A DNA stretch of 64,000 nt from Vibrio sp. DW001 (GCF_029016285.1 NZ_CP091975.1:3534001-3598000); one strand, 5' to 3'; counted from the stretch's first letter, positions 15,846 through 26,836 are shown. Notes: generated by a model from the sequence alone, not told the origin. Program-made: numbers and translations.

Positions 15846-16808
15846 TTAGAACAACTCATCTGCAACTTTATATAAGTCCGTGCGAACTGGACGTTTCATG
15901 TTCTCGATAGCATCGATAATATCATGGTGAATAAGTTGCTCTTTCTGAATTCCAACACAACGACCACCTTCACCTTCCAATAGAAGATGAACGGCATAGT
16001 TACCCATACGAGAAGCTAATACACGGTCAAATGCCGTCGGACGACCACCACGTTGAATATGGCCTAGAACGGTGGCACGGGTTTCACGCCCTGTCGCTTT
16101 TTCGATATCTCTTGCAAGCTCATTGGCATCCATCATTAGCTCTGTAAGCGTAATAATTGCGTGCTTTTTACCTTTGGCAATCCCGTTCTGTAAGCTCTCA
16201 ATCAGCTCTTCTTTACTCCAAGGTTGTTCAGGAGTAATTATGTACTCACAACCACCTGCGATCGAAGCCATCAAGGTTAAATCACCACAGTGACGACCCA
16301 TAATCTCAACAATAGAGATACGCTGGTGCGACGATGATGTATCACGCAGACGGTCAATGCTATCAATAACCGTATTAAGCGCTGTTAAGTAACCAATCGT
16401 GTAGTCAGTTCCCGCGATATCGTTGTCGATAGTGCCTGGTAAGCCAATACATGGGTAGCCCATCTCAGTCAGCTTCTTCGCTCCCATGTAAGAACCATCG
16501 CCACCGATAACAACTAGAGCTTCAATCCCATGCTTCTTCAAGTTCTCAATCGCTTTTTCACGCGTAGCGACTTCTCTGAATTCTGGAAAACGTGCAGAGC
16601 CCAAGAATGTACCACCACGGTTAATCACGTCAGAAACACTAGAACGGTCTAACTTTTCAATGCGATCTTCGTATAAGCCTTGATAGCCATCGTAGATACC
16701 ATAGACTTCGACACCCGCAGTAAGTGCGGTACGGACTACGCCACGAATTGCTGCGTTCATCCCAGGGGCGTCTCCACCACTTGTCAAAACACCAATCTTC
16801 TTAATCAT
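15846..16808 (-). CDS. pfkA: 6-phosphofructokinase isozyme I
   Basis: PfkA phosphorylates fructose-6-phosphate with ATP. The product has [18 protein letters not shown] at the N-terminus (ATP site), [12 protein letters not shown], the catalytic [18 protein letters not shown], and the substrate block [12 protein letters not shown]. Start chosen at ATG 16808, giving 320 residues like E. coli PfkA; GAGGG lies five bases upstream of it. A GTG two codons earlier is less likely. Confidence 0.97.
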   Translation of the reverse strand: MIKKIGVLTSGGDAPGMNAAIRGVVRTALTAGVEVYGIYDGYQGLYEDRIEKLDRSSVSDVINRGGTFLGSARFPEFREVATREKAIENLKKHGIEALVVIGGDGSYMGAKKLTEMGYPCIGLPGTIDNDIAGTDYTIGYLTALNTVIDSIDRLRDTSSSHQRISIVEIMGRHCGDLTLMASIAGGCEYIITPEQPWSKEELIESLQNGIAKGKKHAIITLTELMMDANELARDIEKATGRETRATVLGHIQRGGRPTAFDRVLASRMGNYAVHLLLEGEGGRCVGIQKEQLIHHDIIDAIENMKRPVRTDLYKVADELF

Positions 16809-17105
16809 GCTCACCCTCGATTTTCAAATCAAATTTACAAATTTTAATTGCCAATTTGTCACTACTTAATGTTACTAAATAACAAAATCGGCAGAACTTT
16901 TAATAGTCATTTTCTATACCCGCTCATTGCGCTTTCTTGCGTTCTAGTAAGCCAGTAAATGATGTGTTTTTTTCAATTATGAAAGAGTATTACATTTTGT
17001 GCGATAACTTAGTTGATTCACATCAGAATCAGTTTCAGTTTCCATCATTCAAACAAAAGATAGCTCAAAATAGTCATTTTTGTTGATGTAATTTCTGAAA
17101 TAAAT

Positions 17106-18014
17106 TTACCAACCCAGTTCTTTTTGCCCTTTTTCAGATCCATATACAACAGAATAAGGGTCCTGATGAATCAAAACATCCGCCCTTGGAAAAGCGTTAA
17201 TCAGTCGTTCTTCAACCTCATCAGAGATCTCATGAGCTCGAATCAATATCATATTGTCTTCCAATTCCAAATGTAGCTGAATAAATCTTACCGGTCCTGC
17301 CATCCGTGTTCTTAACTGATGTACACCTAAAACACCTTCAACAGACATGGCCACTTCACGGATTGTATTGAGCTCGTCTTCTGGTAACTGCCTATCCAAT
17401 AGAGATTGTATTGCCTCTAATGTCATCTTAATGGCGCTAATCAATATAAAGACCCCAATACCAACGGCAAACGTCGCGTCCGCTTGGCTCACTCCAAAAT
17501 AACTCAAACCAAGAGCAACCATGATCGCAATATTCATGTATATATCTGTCTGGTAATGCAATGAGTCTGCAGATATTGCTTGGCTTCCTGTCTTTCTCAC
17601 TACATGTTTTTGAAACATGACTAACCCCGCAGTAACAACGGTAGCAAATAAACTTACATAAACACCGTATTCTGGAGAGGTCAATTCGTGCGGACGGAAG
17701 AATCGGTCAACACCATTAAGGATAAGAAAACAGGCGGATCCAGAGATGAACATAGCTTGAGCCAATGCCGCTAAAGACTCCGCTTTCCCGTGACCAAATG
17801 TATGCTGTTCATCCGCGGGTTGAAGGGCATATCGAATGACCACTAGATTTACACCCGATGCCGCTAAGTCTAGTAACGAATCAATCAGTGATGCTAATAG
17901 ACTAACCGAGCCAGTAACCCACCAGGTGGCCAGTTTAACTATCAGAAGTAATGTCGCAATTCCGGTCGCCATCCATGCAGCCATTGAAACTAGGCGAGCG
18001 TATTCTTCTTTCAT
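17106..18014 (-). CDS. fieF: Cation diffusion facilitator FieF (YiiP)
   Basis: FieF exports Zn2+, Fe2+ or Cd2+ in exchange for protons. The 302-residue protein has six membrane segments (about 12-210) and a cytoplasmic ferredoxin-like C-terminal domain. Transport-site residues match YiiP exactly in number: Asp45 and Asp49 (SLIDSLLDLAAS), His153 and Asp157 (SLHYQTDIYM). A cytoplasmic metal site is suggested by QLHLELEDNM and the His-rich DVLIHQDP. It lies between pfkA and cpxP as in E. coli. Confidence 0.94.
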   Translation of the reverse strand: MKEEYARLVSMAAWMATGIATLLLIVKLATWWVTGSVSLLASLIDSLLDLAASGVNLVVIRYALQPADEQHTFGHGKAESLAALAQAMFISGSACFLILNGVDRFFRPHELTSPEYGVYVSLFATVVTAGLVMFQKHVVRKTGSQAISADSLHYQTDIYMNIAIMVALGLSYFGVSQADATFAVGIGVFILISAIKMTLEAIQSLLDRQLPEDELNTIREVAMSVEGVLGVHQLRTRMAGPVRFIQLHLELEDNMILIRAHEISDEVEERLINAFPRADVLIHQDPYSVVYGSEKGQKELGW

Positions 18015-18103
18015 ATCAGATCAATTTAGGAAGATTTACTTGGATTATAGCCATGATTTTGTGACTTGGGTATCATTTTATTTTTGCAGAAGGTAACACG
18101 AAG

Positions 18104-18129
18104 AAAAGCAGCACAATGCTGCTTTTTTT
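18104..18129 (-). terminator. Terminator between cpxP and fieF
   Basis: AAAAGCAGCA (18104-18113), loop CAA, TGCTGCTTTT (18117-18126). It ends cpxP transcription on the minus strand; T runs flank both sides. Confidence 0.75.
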
Positions 18130-18159
18130 AGGCGGTTGGAAAACTAAATGAACGAAGTA

Positions 18160-18669
18160 TTATTTGTTTCTACTTTTGCCCTTTCCCATACGTTCGGACA
18201 TTTCATCCATACGCTCTGCTTGCAATTCTTTTAACTGTTCTTTTTGCTCGTCCGTTAAAATACTCATCATTTCATGTTGAGAAGCTAACATCTTTACACG
18301 GCGTTCCGTTTGTTTCTCAACCATAGACGCAGCGAGTTCTTCCGCTTTTGCTTGGTCAAAATCTGCGGCTAATACGAGGTCTTGCGTTGCCGCGTGTTGC
18401 GCTCTCATCTCAGCTTGGCGTGCTTCTCTGTTTGTGTCGCGGTCAGCTTGCATCTCGTCACGTTTAGCTTCGCGTAAATCGCGAAATTGATCTTTTTGCT
18501 CTTCCGTTAAATCTAACTGGCGAATTAAGCCTTTATCAAAATTTCCAAATTTGCCGTGATGGCCGTCCATATCTGAACCACCTTTACCACCAAATGCAAA
18601 TGCACTTGCTGTTGCAAAAAGCATAGGAAGGGCAGCTGCCGCAATGACTAGTTTTTTCGTTGTTTTCAT
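18160..18669 (-). CDS. cpxP: Periplasmic stress adaptor CpxP/Spy family
   Basis: CpxP-like proteins are periplasmic helical hairpin dimers that inhibit CpxA and act as chaperones. The 169-residue protein has a Sec signal peptide (1-25, SAFA-FG), a Gly/His-rich stretch, and two LTxxQ motifs (LDLTEEQKDQF and SILTDEQKEQL), the hallmark of the family. The rest is charged alpha helix. It is divergent from cpxRA with a CpxR box between, so it is expected to be CpxR-activated. The sequence is as close to Spy as to CpxP; the position supports CpxP. Confidence 0.88.
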   Translation of the reverse strand: MKTTKKLVIAAAALPMLFATASAFAFGGKGGSDMDGHHGKFGNFDKGLIRQLDLTEEQKDQFRDLREAKRDEMQADRDTNREARQAEMRAQHAATQDLVLAADFDQAKAEELAASMVEKQTERRVKMLASQHEMMSILTDEQKEQLKELQAERMDEMSERMGKGKSRNK

Positions 18670-18762
18670 AGGTTATTCCTCACGTTATTCTTTTTAGGTA
18701 GCTGCCTTCACAGCGGTTAAGCATAGAATAGAGGCTGCACAGTAAAGTAACGTCTAGAAAGC

Positions 18763-18777
18763 GTAAAAAAGCGTAAA
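18763..18777. promoter_or_regulatory. CpxR box between cpxP and cpxR
   Basis: GTAAA-N5-GTAAA is an exact match to the known CpxR binding consensus. It lies 86 bp before the cpxP start and 75 bp before the cpxR start, so phosphorylated CpxR could drive both genes. Confidence 0.85.
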
Positions 18778-18851
18778 GACAAAACAAGTGGTTAAGTTTA
18801 TAGGTAAGATCAATCATACTAAACGTAACAAATGCATTAGAGGTAGTAGGA

Positions 18852-19538
18852 ATGGCCAATATCTTATTAGTTGATGACGACACAGAACTCACAAGTCTGC
18901 TGAAGGAAGTGCTTACATTTGAGGGCTTCAATATTACCGAAGCTAACGACGGTGAAGCGGGACTTGCCGCCGTAAATGACAAAATTGACCTCATATTGTT
19001 AGATGTCATGATGCCTAGAATGAATGGCATGGATATGCTTAAAAAATTACGTGAATCTTGGCAGATCCCTGTTCTTATGCTCACAGCGAAGGGCGAAGAG
19101 ATAGACAGGGTCATCGGCCTAGAACTAGGGGCAGATGACTACCTCCCTAAACCATTTAGTGACCGAGAATTGCTCGCTCGAATTAAAGCCATTCTTAGAA
19201 GAACACAGACAAACTCGGCCTCAAAACCTACTGACTATATCGAATATCAAAACATCAAAGTTTATCCTGGTAAACAGGAGGCCTATGTTGACGAAATACT
19301 TTTGGAACTAACAACAACCGAATTCGCACTACTTACCCATTTTATCCAACATCCCGGGGAATCGTTAACAAAAGAGGTATTGAGCCTAGATGTTCTGGGT
19401 AAACGTTTGGCACCATTTGACCGAGCAATTGATATGCATGTATCCAACCTTCGCAAAAAATTACCTGAACGCAGCGATGGAAAACCACGAATCAAAACCT
19501 TAAGAGGGCGTGGCTATCTACTCGTTGAGGAGGGATAA
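18852..19538 (+). CDS. cpxR: Envelope-stress response regulator CpxR
   Basis: CpxR is an OmpR-type regulator of the misfolded-envelope-protein response. The 228-residue protein has a receiver domain (1-115) with phosphoacceptor Asp51 (LILLDVMMPRMNG), acidic pair DD near residues 8-10, and Lys in YLPKPF, then a winged-helix output domain (about 130-228; LGKRLAPFDRAIDMHVSNLR and KTLRGRGYLL). The stop overlaps the cpxA start as TAATG, so the two are translationally coupled. Confidence 0.96.
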   Translation: MANILLVDDDTELTSLLKEVLTFEGFNITEANDGEAGLAAVNDKIDLILLDVMMPRMNGMDMLKKLRESWQIPVLMLTAKGEEIDRVIGLELGADDYLPKPFSDRELLARIKAILRRTQTNSASKPTDYIEYQNIKVYPGKQEAYVDEILLELTTTEFALLTHFIQHPGESLTKEVLSLDVLGKRLAPFDRAIDMHVSNLRKKLPERSDGKPRIKTLRGRGYLLVEEG

Positions 19539-20914
19539 TGAGACTCCCAAAATTCTCCAACCTTTATGGACGTATATTTGCCATTTTTTGGTTTACTATG
19601 TTCTTGGTATTGATCGCCGTTCTGCTTGTACAAGACTCAGATCCAAGGCAAACGCATCGTATTCAACAAAATAATATTGAAAGACTTTCAAACTTTGCCG
19701 AACACCTTGAAGATAAATACAAAAACCACCATTCCATTAATGATGTATTCTTTCGGGTTAATGACAAAAGGAAAGGTGACAGAAAAGATGGAAAACCGGT
19801 AATATATTTCTCAGATCTCAATGGCAATCTAATTGGCGTCAATAGCCGAATGCAGCGACGTGCAATACAAAACTTTATTACTAGTTTAGAGTCTCTGGAT
19901 AAACCTCAGCAAAGGTTATATGGTCGTTACATGATAGCGGGTCCAATGCCGGTGACGATTGCTAATCAACAAGTACTTCTATTTATTGCTGGAGAGTGGG
20001 ATCAAACCCCACCATTTCTTCTTCAACTATTTGATCAACCCGTCCGACTCCTGCTACTCGTCATGTTTATCAGTACCCCTTTACTGCTTTGGTTAGCTTA
20101 CGCGTTAAGTAAACCCGCTCGCCTGCTTGAAAATGCAGCGAGAAGAGTCGCTAATGGTGAGTTTATTGAAGACCCAAATCTAGAAAAAGGAAGTTCTGAG
20201 TTTCGTGAGGCTGGCGCAGCTTTTAATCAGATGGTATTAGCAATTAATCAAATGATATCGGGTCATCAAAGGCTACTTTCTGATATTTCTCACGAGCTTC
20301 GTTCTCCCCTCACTCGCTTAAGAATGGCGAACGCTTTAGCGACAAGAAAACAAGGTGAATCAGCAGAGTTAACACGCATCAATACGGAAGCTGAGCGATT
20401 AGAGAAAATGATCAGCGAGTTATTGGAACTGTCTCGCATGCAAGTGAATAGCCATCAAGTAAGAGAGACCCACTCAGCGACGACCCTTTGGGAAGAAATT
20501 ATTGCAGACGCTCAATTTGAAGCGGAACAAAAAGAGAAATCATTAATCTATAGCCAAATACCTAGCTGCTCCATTACTGGTAACCCAAACCTACTGATGA
20601 GTGCCATTGAAAACATTGTTCGTAACGCTATTCATTATGGCCATACCTCTATTCGCGTCGGTTTCACTCAAGTCAACAATACACTTTCCATCTGTGTTGA
20701 AGATGATGGTGATGGCGTGCCAAAAGCAGAGCTTACTGACATCTTTAGACCTTTTTATCGAGTGTCCACAGCGAGAGATAGACATTCAGGAGGAGCAGGG
20801 TTAGGCCTCGCGATAACTGAAAGTGCAGTACGCCAACATAACGGCACCATTCGCGCAGAAGAAAGCGTTCTAGGGGGATTAAAAATCACCATTACCCTAC
20901 CAACAGAGACATAA
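19538..20914 (+). CDS. cpxA: Envelope-stress sensor histidine kinase CpxA
   Basis: CpxA senses envelope stress and phosphorylates or dephosphorylates CpxR. The 458-residue protein has a transmembrane helix at about 11-31, a periplasmic domain, a second helix at about 170-190, a HAMP linker, the H-box with His252 (LSDISHELRSPLTRLR), the N box IENIVRNAIHYG, and G boxes DDGDGVP and GAGLGLAI. The length fits the family (457 in E. coli). Confidence 0.96.
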   Translation: MRLPKFSNLYGRIFAIFWFTMFLVLIAVLLVQDSDPRQTHRIQQNNIERLSNFAEHLEDKYKNHHSINDVFFRVNDKRKGDRKDGKPVIYFSDLNGNLIGVNSRMQRRAIQNFITSLESLDKPQQRLYGRYMIAGPMPVTIANQQVLLFIAGEWDQTPPFLLQLFDQPVRLLLLVMFISTPLLLWLAYALSKPARLLENAARRVANGEFIEDPNLEKGSSEFREAGAAFNQMVLAINQMISGHQRLLSDISHELRSPLTRLRMANALATRKQGESAELTRINTEAERLEKMISELLELSRMQVNSHQVRETHSATTLWEEIIADAQFEAEQKEKSLIYSQIPSCSITGNPNLLMSAIENIVRNAIHYGHTSIRVGFTQVNNTLSICVEDDGDGVPKAELTDIFRPFYRVSTARDRHSGGAGLGLAITESAVRQHNGTIRAEESVLGGLKITITLPTET

Positions 20915-20992
20915 CCTGAACACAACTCATGTTTGTTATACCGAGTTCAGGTTAATTAGGGTCAGTTCTTCTTTGAAACCGAACTGACCCTA
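20913..20992. terminator. Two consecutive hairpins after cpxA
   Basis: AACCTGAAC (20913-20921) pairs with GTTCAGGTT (20945-20953). TAGGGTCAGTTC (20957-20968) pairs with GAACTGACCCTA (20981-20992). Neither has a good T run; they probably end or stabilise the cpxRA message. Confidence 0.55.
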
Positions 20993-21032
20993 GTTATACT
21001 CGCTCTTCCAGCAACCAATTACGTTGATAATC

Positions 21033-21512
21033 ATGCTCGACATTGCACTATTTGAACCAGAAATCGCCCCAAATACCGGTAATATCATCCGCTTAAGCGC
21101 CAACTGCGGAGCGAACTTGCACCTTATTGAACCGTTAGGCTTCGATCTGGAAGAGAAAAAAGTGCGCAGAGCGGGCTTGGATTACCACGATCTTGCACGA
21201 GTAAAAAGGCATAAGGATCTGGCGGCGTTTATGGATTACTTGGAAAATGAACGTGAAGGGTCATTCAGAATTTTTGCTTGTACAACCAAGACTACAGGTC
21301 ATCATGTAGACGCAAAGTTCCAAAAAAATGATGTGTTATTATTCGGTCCCGAAACGCGTGGATTACCTGCAGATTTGATTGAAAGCTTACCGTTAGAGCA
21401 GAGAATCCGTATCCCTATGATGCCAGATAGCCGAAGCTTGAACCTCTCTAATGCGGTTGCCATTATTGCCTTTGAAGCATGGCGTCAATTAGGGTTTGAA
21501 GGCGCTATTTAA
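21033..21512 (+). CDS. trmL: tRNA (cytidine/uridine-34 2'-O)-methyltransferase TrmL
   Basis: TrmL methylates the wobble ribose of the Leu tRNAs with CAA and UAA-type anticodons. The product, 159 residues from ATG 21033, is a minimal SPOUT enzyme: [20 protein letters not shown] at the N-terminus, the knot region [16 protein letters not shown], and [26 protein letters not shown] at the C-terminus. An upstream in-frame TTG at 21024 is not favoured. The family length is about 157. Confidence 0.95.
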   Translation: MLDIALFEPEIAPNTGNIIRLSANCGANLHLIEPLGFDLEEKKVRRAGLDYHDLARVKRHKDLAAFMDYLENEREGSFRIFACTTKTTGHHVDAKFQKNDVLLFGPETRGLPADLIESLPLEQRIRIPMMPDSRSLNLSNAVAIIAFEAWRQLGFEGAI

Positions 21513-21560
21513 TTAAGAAAGGATAAGCTTCTAGGTGATCGTACCTAGAAGCCAAAGGTT

Positions 21561-22079
21561 CTAATTCAGACGATTATTTGATCCATCATTGTTGTCATCA
21601 TCTTTTTTTTCATACTCTCCTTCGAAAGTATTGCCATCATCACGGGGTGATTGGAAAGGATCTTGTCCAAACGGACTTTGACCAAATCCACTTTGTGTGT
21701 GAAAGCCACCACTTGCCATCGTATTAACCTTGACTCTTTTCATCAACTCTTTCGCCATTTTTGCTCGAGGCGCAGGCAATAAAACAAGCATTCCAAATGC
21801 ATCCGTCATAAAACCAGGTGTCAATAGAAGCACGCCTGCGACCGCTAACATAACCCCTTCAATGATTTGTTGAGCCGGCATTTCACCTTGTTGCAAACGT
21901 CCCTGCACTGACATGAGTGTCGCAATGCCTTGACTGCGCACAAGCGATGCACCAGCAAATGCAGTAACAAGCACCAACGCTATGGTAGGCCACAATCCAA
22001 GAAACCCACCGACTTGAATAAATAGACCTATTTCGATAATAGGGACACAGATAAAAAGCAATAATAAAATAGGAAACAC
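21561..22079 (-). CDS. fxsA: FxsA-family membrane protein
   Basis: FxsA is an inner-membrane protein known to relieve F-exclusion of phage T7; its normal role is unknown. The protein has two to three hydrophobic segments in the first 100 residues (FPILLLLFICVPIIEIGLFI, then GLWPTIALVLVTAFAGASLV), the conserved SLVRSQG motif, TPGFMTDAFG, and a disordered Gly/Gln/Asp-rich tail. Start taken as GTG 22079, just after GGAGAG; this gives the usual short N-terminus. A TTG nine codons earlier is possible. Confidence 0.85.
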   Translation of the reverse strand: MFPILLLLFICVPIIEIGLFIQVGGFLGLWPTIALVLVTAFAGASLVRSQGIATLMSVQGRLQQGEMPAQQIIEGVMLAVAGVLLLTPGFMTDAFGMLVLLPAPRAKMAKELMKRVKVNTMASGGFHTQSGFGQSPFGQDPFQSPRDDGNTFEGEYEKKDDDNNDGSNNRLN

Positions 22080-22253
22080 ACGCTCTCCAACTATAAATTT
22101 GGTCAATAAGTTTGGTTAATTAGTTTACTTGTAAAACCATAAAGCCAACAGTGCAATTACGATATTTTACAGTATTAATGCAAATGATCGTTATTTTACA
22201 AAATACAGAGCAGAAATATGACCGAGCGGCTATTTTTATAATACAATTTGAGT

Positions 22254-22267
22254 ATGATTTATATCAA
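22254..22267. promoter_or_regulatory. FNR-like site upstream of aspA
   Basis: ATGAT-TTAT-ATCAA matches the FNR consensus TTGAT-N4-ATCAA at nine of ten positions, 104 bp before the aspA start. Aspartase is FNR-activated in E. coli, so anaerobic induction is plausible. Confidence 0.55.
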
Positions 22268-22370
22268 AAATCACAAGAATTTTATACTAACTAAACTATC
22301 AAAAGTAAGCTACAAAGCAGAAATGGCCAGTCATTCATTATTTTTTGGAATAATCATCCGAGGCTAAACT

Positions 22371-23822
22371 ATGAACAAACTAAATAAAACAGCGCCAAAA
22401 TCGAAACCTGCCACAAGAATTGAACACGACCTCCTCGGCGAACGCCACGTCCCCATTGATGCTTACTACGGAATTCATACACTCCGTGCAATAGAAAACT
22501 TTAATATCTCAAACAACACCATATCCGACGTGCCTGAATTTGTACGCGGAATGATAATGACAAAAAAAGCAGCGGCTCTGGCAAACAAAGAACTGAGTGT
22601 TCTTCCTAGTGATGTTGCCAACCATATCATTAAAGCCTGTGACCTTATTTTGCAAACGGGCAAGTGCATGGATCAATTTCCATCCGATGTTTTTCAAGGT
22701 GGTGCCGGCACATCGGTCAATATGAATACCAACGAAGTGATCGCCAATGTTGCTTTGGAATTGATGGGCAAAGAAAAAGGACAATACGAATTTATCAATC
22801 CAAACGATCATGTCAACAAGAGCCAATCAACTAACTGCGCCTATCCGACAGGGTTCCGCGTTGCGGTTTACACCAGTATTTATCACCTTATTGAAGCCGT
22901 CGAATACCTCAAAGGCGCATTCGATTTAAAGAGCGAAGAGTTTAATTCGGTTATCAAAATGGGACGCACTCAACTTCAAGACGCAGTGCCGATGACTGTT
23001 GGTCAGGAGTTTCGCGCTTGGTCTGTAACTATCAACGAAGAGATCCGCAATCTAAAATACATTGCGGAGTTGTTGTTAGAGGTAAACCTTGGAGCAACGG
23101 CCATCGGTACAGGTTTGAACGCCGCAAGCGGGTATCAAGTACTCGCCGTTAAGCACCTCGCTGATGTTACCGGATACCGTTGCGTCCCTGCTGAAGACCT
23201 GATAGAAGCGACGTCAGACTGCGGTGCTTATGTCATGGCGCACAGTGCGCTAAAACGACTTGCCGTAAAACTATCGAAGATCTGTAACGACCTGCGATTG
23301 CTCTCATCAGGCCCTCGTGCAGGCTTTAACGAGTTAAACTTGCCAGAACTCCAAGCGGGTTCATCGATTATGCCTGCAAAAGTCAATCCAGTTGTGCCTG
23401 AAGTGGTCAACCAAGTCTGCTTTAAAGTGATGGGCAATGACACCACCATCGCATTTGCAGCAGAAGGAGGGCAACTTCAACTTAACGTCATGGAACCTGT
23501 TATCGCTCAAAGCATGTTCGAATCATTAGACTTATTAAAAAATGCCTGCGTTAACCTACGTGACAAGTGCGTTGATGGCATCACCGTCAACAAAGAAGTG
23601 TGTGAAAATTTTGTATTCAATTCTATTGGTATCGTCACTTACCTCAACCCATATATTGGCCACCATGAGGGCGATATTGTCGGGAGAATTTGTGCCGAAA
23701 CAGGTAAGAATGTTCGCGAAGTTGTACTTGAAAGAGACCTACTAACCGCAAAACAGCTAGACGAAATATTCTCTGTAGAAAACTTAATAACGCCCCAGTA
23801 CAAGGCGAAGCGCTACGATTAA
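22371..23822 (+). CDS. aspA: Aspartate ammonia-lyase (aspartase)
   Basis: AspA converts L-aspartate to fumarate and ammonia. The 483-residue protein carries the fumarase/aspartase signature [15 protein letters not shown] (catalytic Ser loop), [15 protein letters not shown] substrate residues ([13 protein letters not shown]) and [18 protein letters not shown]. The family-length match is close (478 in E. coli). No dcuA is adjacent; dsbD follows after a terminator. Confidence 0.96.
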   Translation: MNKLNKTAPKSKPATRIEHDLLGERHVPIDAYYGIHTLRAIENFNISNNTISDVPEFVRGMIMTKKAAALANKELSVLPSDVANHIIKACDLILQTGKCMDQFPSDVFQGGAGTSVNMNTNEVIANVALELMGKEKGQYEFINPNDHVNKSQSTNCAYPTGFRVAVYTSIYHLIEAVEYLKGAFDLKSEEFNSVIKMGRTQLQDAVPMTVGQEFRAWSVTINEEIRNLKYIAELLLEVNLGATAIGTGLNAASGYQVLAVKHLADVTGYRCVPAEDLIEATSDCGAYVMAHSALKRLAVKLSKICNDLRLLSSGPRAGFNELNLPELQAGSSIMPAKVNPVVPEVVNQVCFKVMGNDTTIAFAAEGGQLQLNVMEPVIAQSMFESLDLLKNACVNLRDKCVDGITVNKEVCENFVFNSIGIVTYLNPYIGHHEGDIVGRICAETGKNVREVVLERDLLTAKQLDEIFSVENLITPQYKAKRYD

Positions 23823-23847
23823 CGCTATATTCTTGCTGACATAACCC

Positions 23848-23882
23848 AAAAATAAAGGCGGCTTCAGTCTCCTTTATTTTTG
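23848..23882 (+). terminator. Intrinsic terminator of aspA
   Basis: AAAATAAAGG (23849-23858) and CCTTTATTTT (23871-23880) flank a 12-base loop and continue into T. Confidence 0.8.
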
Positions 23883-23990
23883 TTCATGTTAGTTTATTCA
23901 CTATTTTTTCAACTATTCTCTAGTATGATGAAACCTTTATAGACCTTGCTCGGTCTTATCTTTATCTTATTTGGCTTAGTAGTTACTTAT

Positions 23991-25805
23991 ATGCGCGTTT
24001 TTTTCACCCTAGTACTTATTGGATTACTCTCATTTTCTGGTTCAGCTCTCGCACTTTTTGATAGTAATAGCTCATCGAGTTCAGGTGTCGGCTTTAATAA
24101 CAACAATTCTGATTTTGTTACGGTCCAACAAGCCTTTCCTTTTTATGCAAGTCAAATAGGAGATACGGTTCATCTCGAATGGGATGTACTGGAAGGTTAC
24201 TACCTATATCAACAACGCCTCTCCATTAGTGTCGAAAACGCCCAAATTGATGCATTAAATATCATCGATGGCACGCCATATAAAGATGAATTCTTTGGGT
24301 CGGTCAATATCTATACCGAACCTTTAAGCGTTAAGGTTCCTTTGCTTTCTGTTAATGACGGGGCGAAACTTATCGTCCAATATCAGGGCTGTGCAAAAGC
24401 AGGCTTTTGCTACCCACCAGAAACAAAAATAATTGACCTAAAACCGATTTCACAAGCAAGTACTCCGGCGGGAATTGCTGACTCTATAAAAAACAATACC
24501 GCAAATCTAGAAGCCAACTCAGCAAAGAAAGCACCATCATTAAGTAAAGAATCTGAACTTGCCGTAAGTCTAGCCGATAGTTGGTGGACGCCTCTCATGT
24601 TTTTAGCGCTCGGTGTTGGCTTGGCGTTTACGCCATGTGTCTTCCCTATGTACCCTATCCTTACTAGCATTGTATTGGGCAGTGGAAAACTCAGCCCAGC
24701 GAGAACGTTTGGTCTTTCCTTCGTTTATGTTCAAGGCATGGCCCTAACTTACACCTTACTCGGTCTGATTGTCGCCTCGGCAGGGCTTCAATTTCAAGCC
24801 GCTCTACAGCATCCGTTTGTACTGATCGGTTTGAGTATCCTGTTTGTTTTACTCGCGATGTCGATGTTTGGCTTGTACACCATTCAGTTACCAAACCGTA
24901 TTCAAACGTGGCTAAGTCAACAAAGCAATAAGCAACAAGGTGGCAACCTAGTTGGTGTATTCGCTATGGGCGCTATTTCTGGGTTGGTTTGCTCACCCTG
25001 CACCACTGCACCATTATCTGGTGCTCTACTTTATGTCGCACAAAGTGGTGACCTATTAACAGGTGCCGTGGCGCTCTATGCACTTGGTTTGGGCATGGGT
25101 ATTCCACTCATTATTGTGGCCGTATTTGGTAATAAGTTACTGCCAAGAGCTGGTGCATGGATGGATAGAGTTAAAATTTTATTTGGGTTTATTCTTTTGG
25201 CTGCTCCCGTCTTCTTAATCGAAAGAATTATCCCTGAGCAATGGGCGATCACCTTATGGGGTATTTTAGGGGTTGCGGCCTTTGGCTGGCTTTATCATGC
25301 TAAGAATAGTTTGGAATTCGGGGGATGGAAGCAGAGTTTTATCGGTATTATTGCTGTTTTAGGCTTGGTTGCTTCGGTAATGCCTGTATATAACCAATGG
25401 TTTGGGGATGGGTCTGTGAATGCTTACCAACCGCAAGTAACCTTTACTCGTATCAGCTCTGTCGATGAACTAGATAAACAACTTGTACTGGCAAATAAAG
25501 CCAACAAACCAGTCATGTTAGACTTTTATGCCGATTGGTGTGTGGCCTGCAAAGAATTTGAAAAATATACCTTTCACACGCCAGAGGTAGAAAGCAAATT
25601 AAAAGACTTTGTGCTATTGCAAGCCGACGTAACTAAGAATAGCCCTGACGATATCGAACTATTTAAACGTTTAAAAGTAATGGGGTTACCAACCGTTGAT
25701 TTTTGGGACGCAAATGGGAACTATGTCACCAACGCAAGATTAACGGGTTTTGTCGAAGCAGAACCGTTTCTTAAGCATCTAGAAAACCAAATCATCGGCA
25801 ATTAA
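23991..25805 (+). CDS. dsbD: Thiol:disulfide interchange protein DsbD
   Basis: DsbD moves electrons from cytoplasmic thioredoxin to periplasmic DsbC, DsbG and CcmG. From ATG 23991 the product is 604 residues with a signal peptide ([21 protein letters not shown]). The N-terminal beta domain has a Cys pair in [12 protein letters not shown]. Eight membrane segments carry the redox cysteines in [12 protein letters not shown] and [12 protein letters not shown]. The C-terminal thioredoxin-like domain has the WCVAC active site. An in-frame TTG 45 bases upstream would extend the signal region and is not preferred. cutA, the usual E. coli partner, is absent here. Confidence 0.95.
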   Translation: MRVFFTLVLIGLLSFSGSALALFDSNSSSSSGVGFNNNNSDFVTVQQAFPFYASQIGDTVHLEWDVLEGYYLYQQRLSISVENAQIDALNIIDGTPYKDEFFGSVNIYTEPLSVKVPLLSVNDGAKLIVQYQGCAKAGFCYPPETKIIDLKPISQASTPAGIADSIKNNTANLEANSAKKAPSLSKESELAVSLADSWWTPLMFLALGVGLAFTPCVFPMYPILTSIVLGSGKLSPARTFGLSFVYVQGMALTYTLLGLIVASAGLQFQAALQHPFVLIGLSILFVLLAMSMFGLYTIQLPNRIQTWLSQQSNKQQGGNLVGVFAMGAISGLVCSPCTTAPLSGALLYVAQSGDLLTGAVALYALGLGMGIPLIIVAVFGNKLLPRAGAWMDRVKILFGFILLAAPVFLIERIIPEQWAITLWGILGVAAFGWLYHAKNSLEFGGWKQSFIGIIAVLGLVASVMPVYNQWFGDGSVNAYQPQVTFTRISSVDELDKQLVLANKANKPVMLDFYADWCVACKEFEKYTFHTPEVESKLKDFVLLQADVTKNSPDDIELFKRLKVMGLPTVDFWDANGNYVTNARLTGFVEAEPFLKHLENQIIGN

Positions 25806-26123
25806 TTCTGCCTACAGCCTGAGAGGATTCGTCGAACACGATGTAGTAGATACGCCGATAAACAACATGAACGTAACCCCCTCTGTTGCGTTCATCTGTC
25901 TTACGAATCATTCCCAATCATTTCAGCTTCGTCACATTTATGATCCATCGAACAAAACAACATCTCAAAAAACCGTAATTTCATGTATCGCCAACACTAA
26001 ATATTGCTTAAAAGTCGATACTGTTCAGAAATTTAGCGTACAAATATTGTTCATTGCCACAAAGCATACAATACTTAATTTTGAAGCTATTATTAAACTA
26101 AATTATAAAGAGCCCTTAACGTC
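25806..26123. other. Intergenic region dsbD-crbR
   Basis: This 318-bp stretch contains a hairpin ATGAACGTAAC (25867-25877) / GTTGCGTTCAT (25885-25895) that may end dsbD transcription, though no T run follows. A 94-codon frame that starts in this hairpin and runs into crbR looks random in composition and is not called. The remainder presumably holds the crbR promoter. Confidence 0.5.
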
Positions 26124-26759
26124 ATGGAATCGACTTATACCATCATCATAGCTGATGACCACCCACTGTTCAGAAATGCATTATTTCAATCTGTACACAT
26201 GGCGATCAGTGGTGCAAATTTACTCGAAGCGGACTCGCTTGAAGCTTTATTAAATTTGCTCAACAAAGAGGCCGAACCCGACCTCCTTTTACTCGATCTA
26301 AAAATGCCAGGTACTAATGGCATGTCAGGCCTTATTCAGTTAAGAGCTGAGTACCCGGATCTACCTATTGTGGTCATTTCAGCAAACGAGGAACCAAATG
26401 TTGTCGCCCAAGTGAAAACCCATGGCGCCTTTGGATTTATTCCAAAATCAAGCGATATGCGCGCTCTTATTAGCGCCCTAAATCAAGTATTAAACGGTGA
26501 CCCTTTCTTCCCAGAAGAGCTTCTCAAGAACAGTAATGTTAATACTGATCTTGCAGAAAAACTCGCATCGCTTACCCCCCAACAATATCGAGTACTTGGC
26601 ATGCTGTCGGATGGCCTACTAAATAAGCAAATTGCGTATGAATTAAGTGTCTCCGAGGCGACGATCAAAGCCCATATGACCGCCATCTTCCGTAAATTAG
26701 GTGTACAAAATAGAACCCAAGCTGTCATTCTTCTTCAACACCTTGAGTTTGAGAGTTAG
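26124..26759 (+). CDS. crbR: Acetate-switch response regulator CrbR
   Basis: CrbR is the NarL/FixJ-type regulator that, with kinase CrbS, activates acs in vibrios. The 211-residue protein has a receiver domain with acid pair DD (11-12), phosphoacceptor Asp58 (LLLLDLKMPGTNG) and Lys in GFIPKSS, and a LuxR-type helix-turn-helix (LTPQQYRVLGMLSDGLLNKQ, then SEATIKAHMTAIFRKLG). Identity as CrbR is inferred from its place upstream of yjcH-actP and close to the CrbS-type kinase and acs. Confidence 0.85.
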   Translation: MESTYTIIIADDHPLFRNALFQSVHMAISGANLLEADSLEALLNLLNKEAEPDLLLLDLKMPGTNGMSGLIQLRAEYPDLPIVVISANEEPNVVAQVKTHGAFGFIPKSSDMRALISALNQVLNGDPFFPEELLKNSNVNTDLAEKLASLTPQQYRVLGMLSDGLLNKQIAYELSVSEATIKAHMTAIFRKLGVQNRTQAVILLQHLEFES

Positions 26760-26836
26760 ACCTTAGGTGTAGAGTATTAGACCTTAGGCTATGTTAATAA
26801 ATTGTTAACGTACGTTTTTTATAACCGACCTATCAT

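Noticed and set aside
25867..26151. 94-codon plus-strand frame between dsbD and crbR
   Set aside because: It has no ribosome site, overlaps the crbR start, starts inside a hairpin and shows no family likeness or codon pattern of a gene.
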